From: Cupriavidus sp. EM10 | Lineage (GTDB): Bacteria; Pseudomonadota; Gammaproteobacteria; Burkholderiales; Burkholderiaceae | Assembly: GCF_018729255.1 (NCBI RefSeq) | Contig: NZ_CP076060.1 | Location: forward strand, 3,322,501-3,386,500 | Direction: 5' to 3' | Length of the DNA: 64,000 nucleotides | Shown here: in pieces, positions 28,890 through 39,313 of the stretch | Layout: each line of letters opens with the position of its first letter | Numbering within the stretch: the stretch's first letter is position 1 | The notes under the pieces: generated by a model | The model's input: only the letters and a program-made list of their open reading frames with translations | Database searches by the model: none | Told to the model about the DNA's origin: nothing | Program-made: the position numbers and the translations under genes

Positions 28890-30431
28890 ATGGCCACCGA
28901 AACACTCGCCAGCACCGCCCCCGGCGCCGAAGCGCCCCTGGAGCCGCCCTCGCCGATGGCGGCGCGGCTCGTGTCGTATTCGTTCTCGCGCGAGGCGCCG
29001 CTGCTGATCGCGCACCAGCGTCCCGACGGGCTCGAAGTCTGGGTCAGCCGCAAGACGTCGCCCGCCGCGCTGGCCGAAGTGGCGCGCGTGCATGGCGCGC
29101 TGCACCTGCGCGTGCTGGAGCCGGCCGCGCTGGAAGCGGCCATGTCCGATGCCTACAACCGCCAGGACGGCTCGGCCGCGCAGGTGGTGGGCGAGGTCGA
29201 AGGCGAAGTGGACCTGTCGCGGCTGATGCAGGACATTCCCGCCGTGGAAGACCTGCTCGAATCGGAGGACGACGCGCCGATCATCCGCATGATCAACGCG
29301 CTGCTGACACAGGCCGCGCGCGAGCAGGCATCGGATATCCATATCGAGCCGTTTGAATCGGCGTCGGTGGTGCGCTTCCGCGTGGACGGCACGCTGCGCG
29401 ACGTGGTGCGGCCCAAGAAGGCGCTGCATGGCGCGCTGATCTCGCGGATCAAGATCATGGCGCAGCTGGACATCGCCGAGAAACGCCTGCCGCAGGACGG
29501 CCGCATCACGCTGCGCGTGGGCGGCCGTCCGGTGGACGTGCGGGTGTCGACGCTGCCCACCGGGCACGGCGAGCGCGCGGTGCTGCGTCTGCTGGACAAG
29601 GAAGCGGGCCGGCTGGACCTGGCCAGGCTGGGCATGGCGCCCGAGACGCTGGGCGGCTTCGACCACCTGGTGCGCCAGCCGCACGGCATCGTGCTGGTGA
29701 CCGGCCCGACCGGCTCCGGCAAGACCACCACGCTCTACGCGGCGCTGTCGCGGCTGGACTCGCAGACCACCAACATCATGACCGTGGAGGATCCGATCGA
29801 GTACGACCTCGACGGCATTGGCCAGACGCAGGTCAATCCGCGTATCGACATGACGTTCGGCAAGGCCCTGCGCGCGATCCTGCGGCAGGACCCGGACGTG
29901 GTGATGATCGGCGAAATCCGCGACCTGGAGACCGCGCAGATCGCGGTGCAGGCGTCGCTGACCGGCCACCTGGTGCTGGCCACGCTGCACACCAACGATT
30001 CGGCGTCGGCCGTCACCCGTCTGGTGGACATGGGCATCGAGCCGTTCCTGCTGTCATCGTCGCTGCTCGGCGTGCTGGCGCAGCGGCTGGTGCGGCGCCT
30101 GTGCCCGCATTGCAAGCGCGAAGAAGTGATCGAGGTCAAGCCGTCCGAGGCCGAAGCGCTGCACGCGCAGGGCAAGCCACTGCAGCGCGTGTGGCACGCG
30201 GTGGGCTGCGACAAGTGCGGCCATTCCGGCTACCAGGGCCGGATGGGCGTCTACGAGCTGCTGACCGTGGACCCCGAGATCCAGACCATGATCCATCGCC
30301 AGCAGCCGGAATCGGAGATCAAGCAGGTGGCGCTGGCCAAGGGCATGCACACCATGCGCGGCGACGCGCAGCGCTGGATCGACAGCGGCGCCACCTCGCT
30401 GGAAGAGGTGCTGCGCGTGACGCGCGAATAA
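28890..30431 (+). CDS. gspE: Type II secretion ATPase GspE
   Basis: Cytosolic hexameric ATPase driving pseudopilus assembly. The 513 residues include the N1E/N2E domain, Walker A GPTGSGKTTTLYAAL (about residue 272), the Asp box and Walker B (LRQDPDVVMIGEIRD), a His box (TGHLVLATLHTNDS) and the four-cysteine zinc motif CPHCKR...CDKCGH (about 408-440). It starts 11 bp after gspD. Confidence 0.96.
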   Translation: MATETLASTAPGAEAPLEPPSPMAARLVSYSFSREAPLLIAHQRPDGLEVWVSRKTSPAALAEVARVHGALHLRVLEPAALEAAMSDAYNRQDGSAAQVVGEVEGEVDLSRLMQDIPAVEDLLESEDDAPIIRMINALLTQAAREQASDIHIEPFESASVVRFRVDGTLRDVVRPKKALHGALISRIKIMAQLDIAEKRLPQDGRITLRVGGRPVDVRVSTLPTGHGERAVLRLLDKEAGRLDLARLGMAPETLGGFDHLVRQPHGIVLVTGPTGSGKTTTLYAALSRLDSQTTNIMTVEDPIEYDLDGIGQTQVNPRIDMTFGKALRAILRQDPDVVMIGEIRDLETAQIAVQASLTGHLVLATLHTNDSASAVTRLVDMGIEPFLLSSSLLGVLAQRLVRRLCPHCKREEVIEVKPSEAEALHAQGKPLQRVWHAVGCDKCGHSGYQGRMGVYELLTVDPEIQTMIHRQQPESEIKQVALAKGMHTMRGDAQRWIDSGATSLEEVLRVTRE

Positions 30432-30446
30432 GCCGGGGACCGCAGC

Positions 30447-31664
30447 ATGCCCGCCTATCGCTACGAAGCCGCCGATGCCGCCGGCCGGGCCGACCGGGGT
30501 GTCATCGAGGCAGACAGTCCCAAGCAGGCGCGCGCCCAGTTGCGTGCGCGCGGCCTGACGCCGCTTACCGTCGATCCGCTGGCCGGCGCCGGCCTGGCCC
30601 CGCGCAGCAGCAGCGCCCTGTTCGTGCGGCGCCTGTCCACGCAGGAGCAGGCGCTGTTCACGCGCCAGCTGGCCAGCCTGATCGTGTCGGGCCTGCCGCT
30701 GGACGAGGCGCTGGGTGCGCTGGCCGACCAGGCCGAGCGCCAGTACGTGCATGAACTGCTGGCCGGCATTCGCGCCGAGGTGATGGGCGGCAGCTCGCTG
30801 TCCGTGGCGCTGGCCCAGCATCCGAAGGACTTTCCGGACATCTACCGCGCGCTGGTGTCGGCGGGCGAGCACTCGGGCCATCTTGGCGTGGTGCTGGAGC
30901 GGCTGGCGACCTACATCGAGACGCGCAACCAGCTGACGTCGAAGATCCGGCTGGCGTTCACCTATCCGGCCATCGTCACGTTCGTGGCGTTTGCCATCGT
31001 GATCTTCCTGCTGTCGTATGTGGTGCCGCAGGTGGTCAGCGTGTTCGCCAACACCAAGCAGAAGCTGCCCACGCTGACGATCGTCATGCTGTGGCTGTCG
31101 GACTTCATGCGCAACTGGTGGTGGGCAGCGCTGGTGGTGATCGGTGTGATTTCGGCGATCATCCGCAGCCTGCTGAAGCAGCCCGACATCAAGCTGTCGT
31201 GGCATCGCTGGCTGCTGACCGCGCCGCTGGTGGGCAAGCTGATTCGCGGCTACAACACCGCGCGCTTTGCCAGCACGCTGGCCATCCTGGTGTCGGCCGG
31301 GGTGCCGATCCTGCGCAGCCTGCAGGCCGCCGGCGAGACGCTGACCAATGTGGCGCTCAAGAACAACGTCGACGATGCCACCACGCGCGTGCGCGAAGGC
31401 GCGTCGCTGGCCCGCGCGCTGGCCGCGCAGAACCAGTTTCCGCCGGTGCTGGTGCACCTGATCCGCTCCGGCGAGGCCACGGGCAACCTGCCCGTGATGC
31501 TGGAGCGCGCGGCCACCGGCGAAGGCCAGGAACTGGAGCGCCGCACGCTGTTCCTGACCAGCCTGCTGGAACCGCTGCTGATACTGACGATGGGTGTGGT
31601 GGTGCTGCTGATCGTGCTGGCAGTGCTGATGCCGATTATCGAGATCAATCAGCTGGTGCGGTGA
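30447..31664 (+). CDS. gspF: Type II secretion inner-membrane platform protein GspF
   Basis: Polytopic platform protein of 405 residues with two T2SSF domains and three TM helices (about 170-195, 222-240 and 375-400). Motifs include LFTRQLASLIVSGLPLDEAL and ARFASTLAILVSAGVPILRS. It is the last gene of the plus-strand gsp run, 15 bp after gspE; the operon therefore reads G-H-I-J-K-L-M-N-D-E-F. Confidence 0.95.
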   Translation: MPAYRYEAADAAGRADRGVIEADSPKQARAQLRARGLTPLTVDPLAGAGLAPRSSSALFVRRLSTQEQALFTRQLASLIVSGLPLDEALGALADQAERQYVHELLAGIRAEVMGGSSLSVALAQHPKDFPDIYRALVSAGEHSGHLGVVLERLATYIETRNQLTSKIRLAFTYPAIVTFVAFAIVIFLLSYVVPQVVSVFANTKQKLPTLTIVMLWLSDFMRNWWWAALVVIGVISAIIRSLLKQPDIKLSWHRWLLTAPLVGKLIRGYNTARFASTLAILVSAGVPILRSLQAAGETLTNVALKNNVDDATTRVREGASLARALAAQNQFPPVLVHLIRSGEATGNLPVMLERAATGEGQELERRTLFLTSLLEPLLILTMGVVVLLIVLAVLMPIIEINQLVR

Positions 31665-31688
31665 GGGTGTAGGGATTTAGACGCTGGG

Positions 31689-31728
31689 CCCTCACCCCAG
31701 CCCCTCTCCCGCAGGCGGGAGAGGGGAG
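31689..31728 (+). repeat. REP-like palindrome, copy 1
   Basis: CCCTCACCCCAGCCCCT leads into the hairpin CCCCTCTCCCGC-AGGC...GGGAGAGGGG. It contains an intact CAGCCC-CT-CTCCC (31698-31710), the sequence into which the IS110 element at 37202 has inserted elsewhere. Confidence 0.85.
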
Positions 31729-31760
31729 TACCCAAGAGGTAATCCATCACCCTCGGTTGG

Positions 31761-31802
31761 CTCCCCTCTCCCGCGCGCGGGAGAGGGGTCGGGGGTGAGG
31801 GC
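31761..31802 (-). repeat. REP-like palindrome, copy 2 (inverted)
   Basis: CTCCCCTCTCCCGCGCGCGGGAGAGGGGTCGGGGGTGAGG is split here only for description: hairpin arms CCCCTCTCCCGC and GCGGGAGAGGGG followed by TCGGGGGTGAGG. Inverted relative to copy 1; together they occupy the space between convergent gspF and the NYN gene and may act as terminator. The guide-matching part reads CGACCC instead of CAGCCC. Confidence 0.8.
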
Positions 31803-31826
31803 CGGCGCCTCAAACGCCAGCCACGC

Positions 31827-33164
31827 TTATTCCTCGGCCTTGGCAGCCTTCGCCACCTTCTTCGCAGGCGCCCGCTTGCGCGGTGCGGCCTTCTTCGCCG
31901 CCGGCTTCTTCGGGGCCTGGGCAGGCGCCGAAACCTCTTCTTCCTTTTCAGCTTCCAGCGCCGGCGCCGGCGCCGGCGCTTCCACCTCCACCTGAGCCGC
32001 CAGCACCGTCGTACCCGGCGCGGCGAATACCGACTGTTCGATCGGCCATGGCGTGTCGCTGAGCGTCACGTCGGGGCGCCGGGATGGGCGCTTGCCGCGT
32101 GCCTTGGGCGTTTCGGCGTCGGCTTCCACGGTCTCGGGAATCAGCGTGGAGGCGGAGCCAGCGGCATCGTCCTCGTCCGCCGACAGCGCAGGCGCGGGTT
32201 CGGGGATGGCATCCACTTCCACCACGGGCGCGGGCGTTTCCACCGGCGGCACCGGCTGGGCCACGGTCTGCGCGGGCAACGGCGCGGGCGCCGGCTTCAC
32301 CGGAGCCGGGCGCGGCTGCTGCGGCTGTTGCGGCTGCTGGGACTGCCCGCCCTGCTGGGGCTGGGGCTGCTGTTGCGGCTGCTGGCCACCTTCCCCCTTG
32401 CCGCGCTTCTTCAGGCGGACCCAGATTGTCTTGTTGTTGCCGCCGTTGCGGGCTTCCACCTCGAACAGATTCGTCGCGGCGACCAGCTCCGACAGCTTGC
32501 CGTAGCCGTAGTTGCGCGAATCGAACTCGGGCGCCTGCTTGGCGATGTAGTTGCCGATACCGCCCAGCGTGGACCAGCCGTCTTCGTCCGATACGGCCTG
32601 CGACGCGCTTTGCAGCAGCCGCACCAGGCGCGAATCCTGACGCAGTTCCTGCGTGTTGCGGCGGCGTGCCGGGGCCGTGCCCGCGTCGGTGTCGGCATCG
32701 GCGTCCGTGTCGGCGTCGGCGCGCAGCACGTCGGAGTAGATGAACTTGTCGCAGGCGGTGACGAACGGCTTGGGCGTCTTGCGCTCGCCGAAGCCGTAGA
32801 CGGTCAGGCCCTGCTCGCGGATGCGCGACGCCAGCCGCGTGAAGTCGCTGTCACTCGACACGATGCAGAAACCGTCGAAACGGCCCGTGTAGAGCAGGTC
32901 CATCGCGTCGATGATCATCGCGCTGTCGGTGGCGTTCTTGCCCACCGTGTAGCGGAACTGCTGGATCGGCTGGATCGAATGGGCCAGCAGGCGGTCTTTC
33001 CAGCCCGACAGGTTCGGGCGCGTCCAGTCGCCGTAGATGCGCTTGACGGCGGCCACGCCGTACTTGGCCACTTCGGCCAGCAGGCCTTCGACGATGGCGG
33101 GAGCCGCGTTGTCGGCGTCGATCAACACGGCCAGGGTGGCGCCCTGGCGGGGAGAATTGGTCAT
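31827..33164 (-). CDS. NYN (PIN-like) nuclease with OST-HTH/LOTUS domain and basic tail
   Basis: Probable RNA-acting protein of 445 residues. An N-terminal NYN domain carries acidic residues in LAVLIDADNA and VSSDSDFTRLASRI (residues about 12-160). An Asp/Thr/Ala acidic spacer follows (DADTDADADTDAG), then an OST-HTH/LOTUS domain (LVRLLQSASQAVSDEDGWST to WVRLKKRGKG, about 195-275). After this come a Gln/Pro-rich stretch, an acidic Pro/Ala stretch, and a C-terminal Lys/Ala-rich tail (KKPAAKKAAPRKRAPAKK) like that of histone H1-type proteins. NYN-LOTUS proteins are known in bacteria but poorly studied; RNase activity is inferred. ATG 33164 is the start matching the NYN domain. Confidence 0.85.
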   Translation of the reverse strand: MTNSPRQGATLAVLIDADNAAPAIVEGLLAEVAKYGVAAVKRIYGDWTRPNLSGWKDRLLAHSIQPIQQFRYTVGKNATDSAMIIDAMDLLYTGRFDGFCIVSSDSDFTRLASRIREQGLTVYGFGERKTPKPFVTACDKFIYSDVLRADADTDADADTDAGTAPARRRNTQELRQDSRLVRLLQSASQAVSDEDGWSTLGGIGNYIAKQAPEFDSRNYGYGKLSELVAATNLFEVEARNGGNNKTIWVRLKKRGKGEGGQQPQQQPQPQQGGQSQQPQQPQQPRPAPVKPAPAPLPAQTVAQPVPPVETPAPVVEVDAIPEPAPALSADEDDAAGSASTLIPETVEADAETPKARGKRPSRRPDVTLSDTPWPIEQSVFAAPGTTVLAAQVEVEAPAPAPALEAEKEEEVSAPAQAPKKPAAKKAAPRKRAPAKKVAKAAKAEE

Positions 33165-33487
33165 GGTCGGTTCTTCTGATTGGGGCCGGGTTGCACCATG
33201 ATGGGGGCCCCGGCGAGTGGCGCGCAGACAGCATCGATCACGGGCGCGCGCCATTTGGATGCACCGCAGTGTACACGTGCAGCGCAGGCGTATACGGGAA
33301 ATCACGGGGGTATCTGGCGCGTTTTATGCTGCATCGCACGGTACCGCGGCCTGCACGCCGGTGCTACCATGCCGCGCAGAGACATGGTCGCTCGACGCCT
33401 CCACAAGAGGCCATGAGCGGCTACCCATAAATGATGTGTCGGTGATCCCGACAGCATGCCCCACGCAGGGCCCAAAGAGGAGCACAT
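33165..33487. other. 323-bp divergent intergenic region
   Basis: Between the NYN gene (minus) and the indolepyruvate oxidoreductase gene (plus). It contains one GTATAC (33291-33296) resembling the array at 45.6 kb and an inverted repeat CCATG...CATGG around 33367-33387. No promoter could be marked with confidence and no gene is seen. Confidence 0.5.
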
Positions 33488-36400
33488 ATGAATGCCCCCT
33501 GACCCCACCGGTCAGCGACGCCATCCGCCGCGCGCTCGAAAACGTTTCCCTGGAAGACAAGTACACGCTGGAGCGTGGCCGCATCTACATCAGCGGCACG
33601 CAGGCACTGGTACGCCTGCCGATGCTGCAGCAGGAACGCGACCGTGCCGCCGGCCTGAACACCGCCGGATTCATTTCCGGCTATCGCGGGTCGCCGCTCG
33701 GCGCGCTCGACCAATCGCTCTGGAAGGCCAAGAAGCACCTGGCGGCGCACAACGTCGTGTTCCAGGCCGGGTTGAACGAGGACCTGGCCGCCACGTCGGT
33801 CTGGGGCTCGCAGCAGGTCAACATGTATCCGGACGCCAAGTTCGATGGCGTATTCGGCATGTGGTACGGCAAGGGCCCCGGCGTCGACCGCACCGGCGAC
33901 GTCTTCAAGCATGCCAATTCCGCGGGCTCCAGCAAGTACGGTGGCGTACTGGTGCTGGCCGGCGACGATCACTCGGCCAAGTCGTCCACGCTGGCGCACC
34001 AGTCCGAGCACATCTTCAAGGCCTGCGGGCTGCCCGTGCTGTACCCGTCCAACGTCCAGGAATACCTCGACTACGGCCTGCACGCCTGGGCCATGAGCCG
34101 CTACTCGGGCCTGTGGGTATCCATGAAGTGCGTGACCGATGTGGTGGAGTCGTCCGCCTCGGTCGAACTCGACCCGCACCGCGTGCAGATCGTGCTGCCC
34201 GACGATTTCATCCTGCCGCCGGGCGGGCTCAATATCCGCTGGCCCGATCCGCCGCTGGAGCAGGAAGCCCGGCTGCTGGACTTCAAGTGGTACGCCGGCC
34301 TGGCCTACGTGCGCGCCAACAAGATCGACCGCATCGAGATCGATTCGCCGCACGCCCGCTTCGGCATCATGACCGCCGGCAAGGCCTACCTGGACACGCG
34401 CCAGGCGCTGGCCGACCTGGGCCTGGACGACGCCACCTGCGCGCAACTGGGCATCCGCCTGTACAAGGTGGGCTGCGTATGGCCGCTGGAGGCCCACGGC
34501 GCGCGTGCCTTTGCCGAGGGGCTGCAGGAAATCCTGGTGGTCGAGGAAAAGCGCCAGATCATGGAGTACGCGCTCAAGGAAGAGCTGTACAACTGGCGCG
34601 ACGACGTGCGCCCCAAGGTCTACGGCAAGTTCGACGAGCGCGACAACGCGGGCGGCGAATGGTCGATCCCGCAGAACAACTGGCTGCTGCCGGCGCACTA
34701 CGAACTATCGCCGGCGATCATCGCCAAGGCCATCGCCACGCGCCTGGAAAAGTTCGACCTGCCCGCCGATATCCGCGCGCGCATCGAATCGCGCCTGGCC
34801 ATCATCCATGCCAAGGAACGCGCGCTGGCCACGCCGCGCGTGGCCGCCGAGCGCAAGCCCTGGTTCTGCTCGGGCTGCCCGCACAATACGTCGACCAACG
34901 TGCCCGAGGGCTCGCGTGCGCTGGCCGGCATCGGCTGCCACTACATGACGGTGTGGATGGACCGCAGCACCAGCACGTTCAGCCAGATGGGCGGCGAAGG
35001 CGTGGCCTGGATCGGCCAGGCGCCGTTTGCCGGCGACCAGCATGTGTTCGCCAACCTGGGCGACGGCACCTACTTCCATTCGGGCCTGCTGGCGATCCGC
35101 GCATCGATCGCGGCCGGCGTGAACATCACCTACAAGATCCTCTACAACGACGCCGTGGCCATGACCGGCGGCCAGCCCGTGGACGGGCAGCTGTCGGTGC
35201 AGGACATCGCGTTCCAGGTTTCCGCCGAGGGCGCGAAGAAGATCGTCATCGTCACGGACCAGCCCGAGAAGTACAACGGCGGGATCAAGCTGCCCGAAGG
35301 GCTGACCGTGCATCCGCGCGAACAGCTGGACACGATCCAGCGCGAGTTGCGCGAGGTGCCGGGCTGCACGATCCTGATCTACGACCAGACCTGCGCCACC
35401 GAGAAGCGTCGCCGCCGCAAGCGCGGCACCTTCCCCGATCCGGCAAAGCGCGCGTTCATCAACGACGCCGTCTGCGAAGGCTGCGGCGACTGCTCGGTCA
35501 AGTCGAACTGCCTGTCGGTGGAACCGCTCGAAACCGAACTGGGCACCAAGCGCCAGATCAACCAGTCGTCGTGCAACAAGGATTTCTCGTGCGTGAACGG
35601 CTTCTGTCCGAGCTTTGTCACGGCCGAAGGCGCGCAGGTGCGCAAGCCCAAGGCCAATGGCATCTCGATGAGCGGCCTGCCTGACCTGCCGCTGCCTGCG
35701 CTGCCCGACATGCGCCGCGCGTACGGCATCCTGGTGACCGGCGTGGGCGGCACGGGCGTGGTGACGATCGGCGGCCTGCTGGGCATGGCGGCACACCTGG
35801 AAAGCAAGGGCGTGACCGTGCTCGACATGGCCGGCCTGGCGCAGAAGGGTGGCGCGGTGCTGTCGCACGTGCAGATCGCCGCCAGGCCCGATGACCTGCA
35901 CGCGACGCGCATCGCCATGGGCGAGGCCGACCTGGTGATCGGCTGCGACGCCATCGTGTCGGCCACCGACGAAGTCATCTCGAAGACCCAGTCGGGCCGC
36001 ACACGTGCCGTGGTGAACACCGCGCAAACCCCGACCGCCGCGTTCATCAAGGACCCGAAGTGGCAGTTCCCGGGCCTGTCGGCAGAGCAGGACATCCGCA
36101 ACGCCGTGGGCGAGCAGTGCGACTTCATCAACGCCAGCGCGCTGGCCGTGGCGCTGCTGGGCGACACGATCTACACCAACCCGCTGGTGCTGGGCTATGC
36201 GTGGCAGAAGGGCTGGATCCCGCTGTCGCTCGAAGCGCTGGAGCGCGCCATCGAGCTTAACGGCGTATCGGTCGACAAGAACAAGGCCGCGTTCGACTGG
36301 GGCCGCCACATGGCGCACGACCCGGATCACGTGCTGTCGCTGACCGGCAAGCTCAAGACGCAGACCGAGGGCGCCGACGTGGTGAAGCTGCCGACGTCGA

Positions 36401-37080
36401 GCGGCGCGCTGCTGGAAAAGCTGATCGCCAACCGCGTGGACCTGCTGACGAAGTACCAGGACGCCGCCTACGCCGCGCAGTTCCGCGAAGCCGTGAACCG
36501 CGTGCGGGCTGCTGAAAGCGCGCTGGTGGGCGCCGGCAAGCCGCTGCCGCTGACCGAAGCGGCCGCGCGCAACCTGGCCAAGCTGATGGCGTACAAGGAC
36601 GAGTACGAAGTGGCGCGCCTGTACACGGACCCGATCTTCCTCGACAAGCTGCGCGCGCAGTTCGAGGGCGAGCCGGGCCGCGACTACCAGCTGAATTTCT
36701 GGCTGGCGCCGCCGACCATGGCCAAGCGCGACGACAAGGGCAACCTGGTCAAGCGGCGCTTCGGTCCGTCGACGATGACGCTGTTCCGCATCCTGGCCAA
36801 GCTCAAGGGCCTGCGCGGCGGCGCGCTCGACATCTTCGGCAAGACCGAGGAACGCCGCACCGAACGCGCGCTGATCGGCGAGTACCGGTCGCTGCTGGAC
36901 GAACTGTCGAAGGGCCTGACGGCCGCCAACCACGGCACCGCCGTGGAGCTGGCCAACGTGCCCGACGACATCCGCGGCTTCGGCCACGTCAAGGAAAACA
37001 ACCTCAAGGCCGCCCGCGGCAAGTGGGACCGGCTGCTGAAGCTGTTCCGCGACCCGCAGGCCGGGCAACAGGCGGCTTGA
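33488..37080 (+). CDS. Indolepyruvate ferredoxin oxidoreductase (fused alpha-gamma type), frameshifted at start
   Basis: Thiamine-diphosphate and Fe-S enzyme oxidatively decarboxylating aryl-pyruvates, especially indolepyruvate, to acyl-CoA. It is the long fused form of 1197 residues. The N-terminal pyrimidine-binding part has GFISGYRGSPLGALDQSLW; the TPP part has GEGVAWIGQAPF and HVFANLGDGTYFHSGLLAI; Fe-S cysteines are CEGCGDCSVKSNC (about 663-675) plus CSGCPHN; the gamma domain has VTGVGGTGVVTIGGLLGMAA. ATG 33488, with AGGAG upstream, runs MNAP then stops; one extra C in the run 33495-33499 joins it to LTPPVSDAIRRALENVSLED. The rest is one uninterrupted frame. Confidence 0.92.
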
Positions 37081-37100
37081 TTGGGGTGTTGGGGGTTCGC

Positions 37101-37142
37101 CTCCCCTCTCCCATGAAGTGGGAGAGGGGTCGGGGTGAGGGC
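37101..37142 (-). repeat. REP-like palindrome, copy 3 (inverted)
   Basis: Hairpin arms CCCCTCTCCCA and TGGGAGAGGGG around TGAAG, followed by TCGGGGTGAGGGC. Same orientation and same CGACCC variant as copy 2, forming a pair with copy 4 downstream. Confidence 0.8.
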
Positions 37143-37183
37143 ACGGCGGTTCAAATGTCCGCCATCGCGTCTTGTAAGGCTTG

Positions 37184-37201
37184 CCCTCACCCCCAGCCCC
37201 T
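37184..37201 (+). repeat. REP-like palindrome copy 4, left part cut by the IS
   Basis: CCCTCACCCCCAGCCCCT ends at the IS boundary. Joined to 38338-38362 it recreates a full REP-like element that aligns with copy 1, showing that the element was interrupted at CAGCCC-CT-CTCCC. Confidence 0.85.
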
Positions 37202-37210
37202 TGTATGTCG

Positions 37211-37216
37211 CACAAT
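37211..37216 (+). promoter_or_regulatory. -10 half of a promoter formed on IS circularisation
   Basis: CACAAT in the left end. In the excised circle it would stand exactly 17 bp after TTGACA of the right end (38324-38329), counting one CT core, and would start transcription close to 37223. Confidence 0.6.
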
Positions 37217-37223
37217 TCGGTTT

Positions 37224-38329
<1,106 letters not shown>

Positions 38330-38337
38330 CGGTTGCT

Positions 38338-38362
38338 CTCCCGCCTTGCGGGAGAGGGGAGC
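38338..38362 (+). repeat. REP-like palindrome copy 4, right part
   Basis: CTCCCGCCTTGCGGGAGAGG and following GGAGC continue the repeat interrupted at 37201; the hairpin arms CTCCCGC / GCGGGAG are retained on this side. Confidence 0.85.
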
Positions 38363-38423
38363 AACCACAACATGCATTACCAGCGATAGAGGTTTCATCC
38401 CCAGACAATCAACCGGAGACACC

Positions 38424-38774
38424 ATGACCACGTACCAGGGAAGCTGCCACTGCGGCCGCGTCGCCTTCGAGGCGGACGGCGAGCTGACGCAGGTGCTGCA
38501 ATGCAACTGCACGATGTGCCGCCGTCGCGGCCACCTGCTCTGGTTCGTGCCCAAGGCGAACTTCCGGCTGAAGACACCCGACGGGAACGCGTCGACCTAT
38601 CGATTCAACACGATGAAGATCGCGCACCGGTTCTGCCCCGAATGCGGCATCGGCCCGTACTCCGAGGCCGTCGACCCGCAGGGCAATCCCACGGCGGCCG
38701 TGAATGCGCGCTGCCTGGACGGCGTGGACCTGGCCAGCCTCAAGGTCATCGAGTACGACGGCCTGCACAAGTAG
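38424..38774 (+). CDS. GFA-family (Mss4-like) zinc protein
   Basis: Protein of 116 residues with the CENP-V/GFA fold. Cysteines are arranged as GSCHCGRVAFEA, LQCNCTMCRRRG and HRFCPECGIGPYSEA, binding two zinc ions. The family includes the glutathione-dependent formaldehyde-activating enzyme, but most small members have unknown substrate. ATG 38424 follows GGAGACACC. It is followed after 13 bp by a VOC-family gene. Confidence 0.88.
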   Translation: MTTYQGSCHCGRVAFEADGELTQVLQCNCTMCRRRGHLLWFVPKANFRLKTPDGNASTYRFNTMKIAHRFCPECGIGPYSEAVDPQGNPTAAVNARCLDGVDLASLKVIEYDGLHK

Positions 38775-38787
38775 CCGGCCGCCTGCC

Positions 38788-39210
38788 ATGTTCGCCATCC
38801 GTGGGATCGACCATCTCGTGCTGCGCACCGCCGATGTCGGCCGTCTGCTGCGCTTCTATGTCGACGTGCTGGGCTGCACCGTGGAAAAGGAGCAGCCGGC
38901 CTTCGGCCTGACCCAGTTGCGGGCCGGCGGCAGCCTGATCGACCTGGTATCGCTGGACGGGCCCATCGGCCAGGCGGGCGGCGCAGGGCCGGGTACGGAA
39001 GGCCGCAATCTCGACCATTTCTGCCTGCGTATCGATCCGTTCGATGCCCAATCAATTTTTAAGCATCTGAATATTCATCATGTCGATGCACCGCCCGTCG
39101 AAAGCCGCTATGGCGCCGAAGGCCAGGGGCCATCGATCTACGTGAAGGACCCCGATGGCAACACCGTCGAACTGAAAGGCCCGCCGGACCGCGCCGGTTC
39201 CGGAGGCTGA
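38788..39210 (+). CDS. VOC-family (glyoxalase-like) protein
   Basis: Protein of 140 residues with the beta-alpha-beta3 vicinal oxygen chelate fold: IRGIDHLVLRTADVGRLLRF, RNLDHFCLRID and IYVKDPDGNTVELKGP carry the usual His, His and Glu metal ligands. The reaction cannot be deduced; lyase, isomerase and dioxygenase members exist. It is probably cotranscribed with the GFA gene. Confidence 0.87.
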   Translation: MFAIRGIDHLVLRTADVGRLLRFYVDVLGCTVEKEQPAFGLTQLRAGGSLIDLVSLDGPIGQAGGAGPGTEGRNLDHFCLRIDPFDAQSIFKHLNIHHVDAPPVESRYGAEGQGPSIYVKDPDGNTVELKGPPDRAGSGG

Positions 39211-39313
39211 TACCCCTCCGCGTGCGCCTTCCCTCACCTGCAGCCGCGCCGATACAATTTCCGCTCCACTCACCGCACCGCCACCGGCGCCCCCCAATTG
39301 CGCCGGGCGCGCC

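Noticed and set aside
31689..31802. Integron attC-like or CRISPR-like palindromes
   Set aside because: The sequence pattern matches dispersed REP-like elements, with another pair at 37.1-38.4 kb; no integrase or cassette structure.
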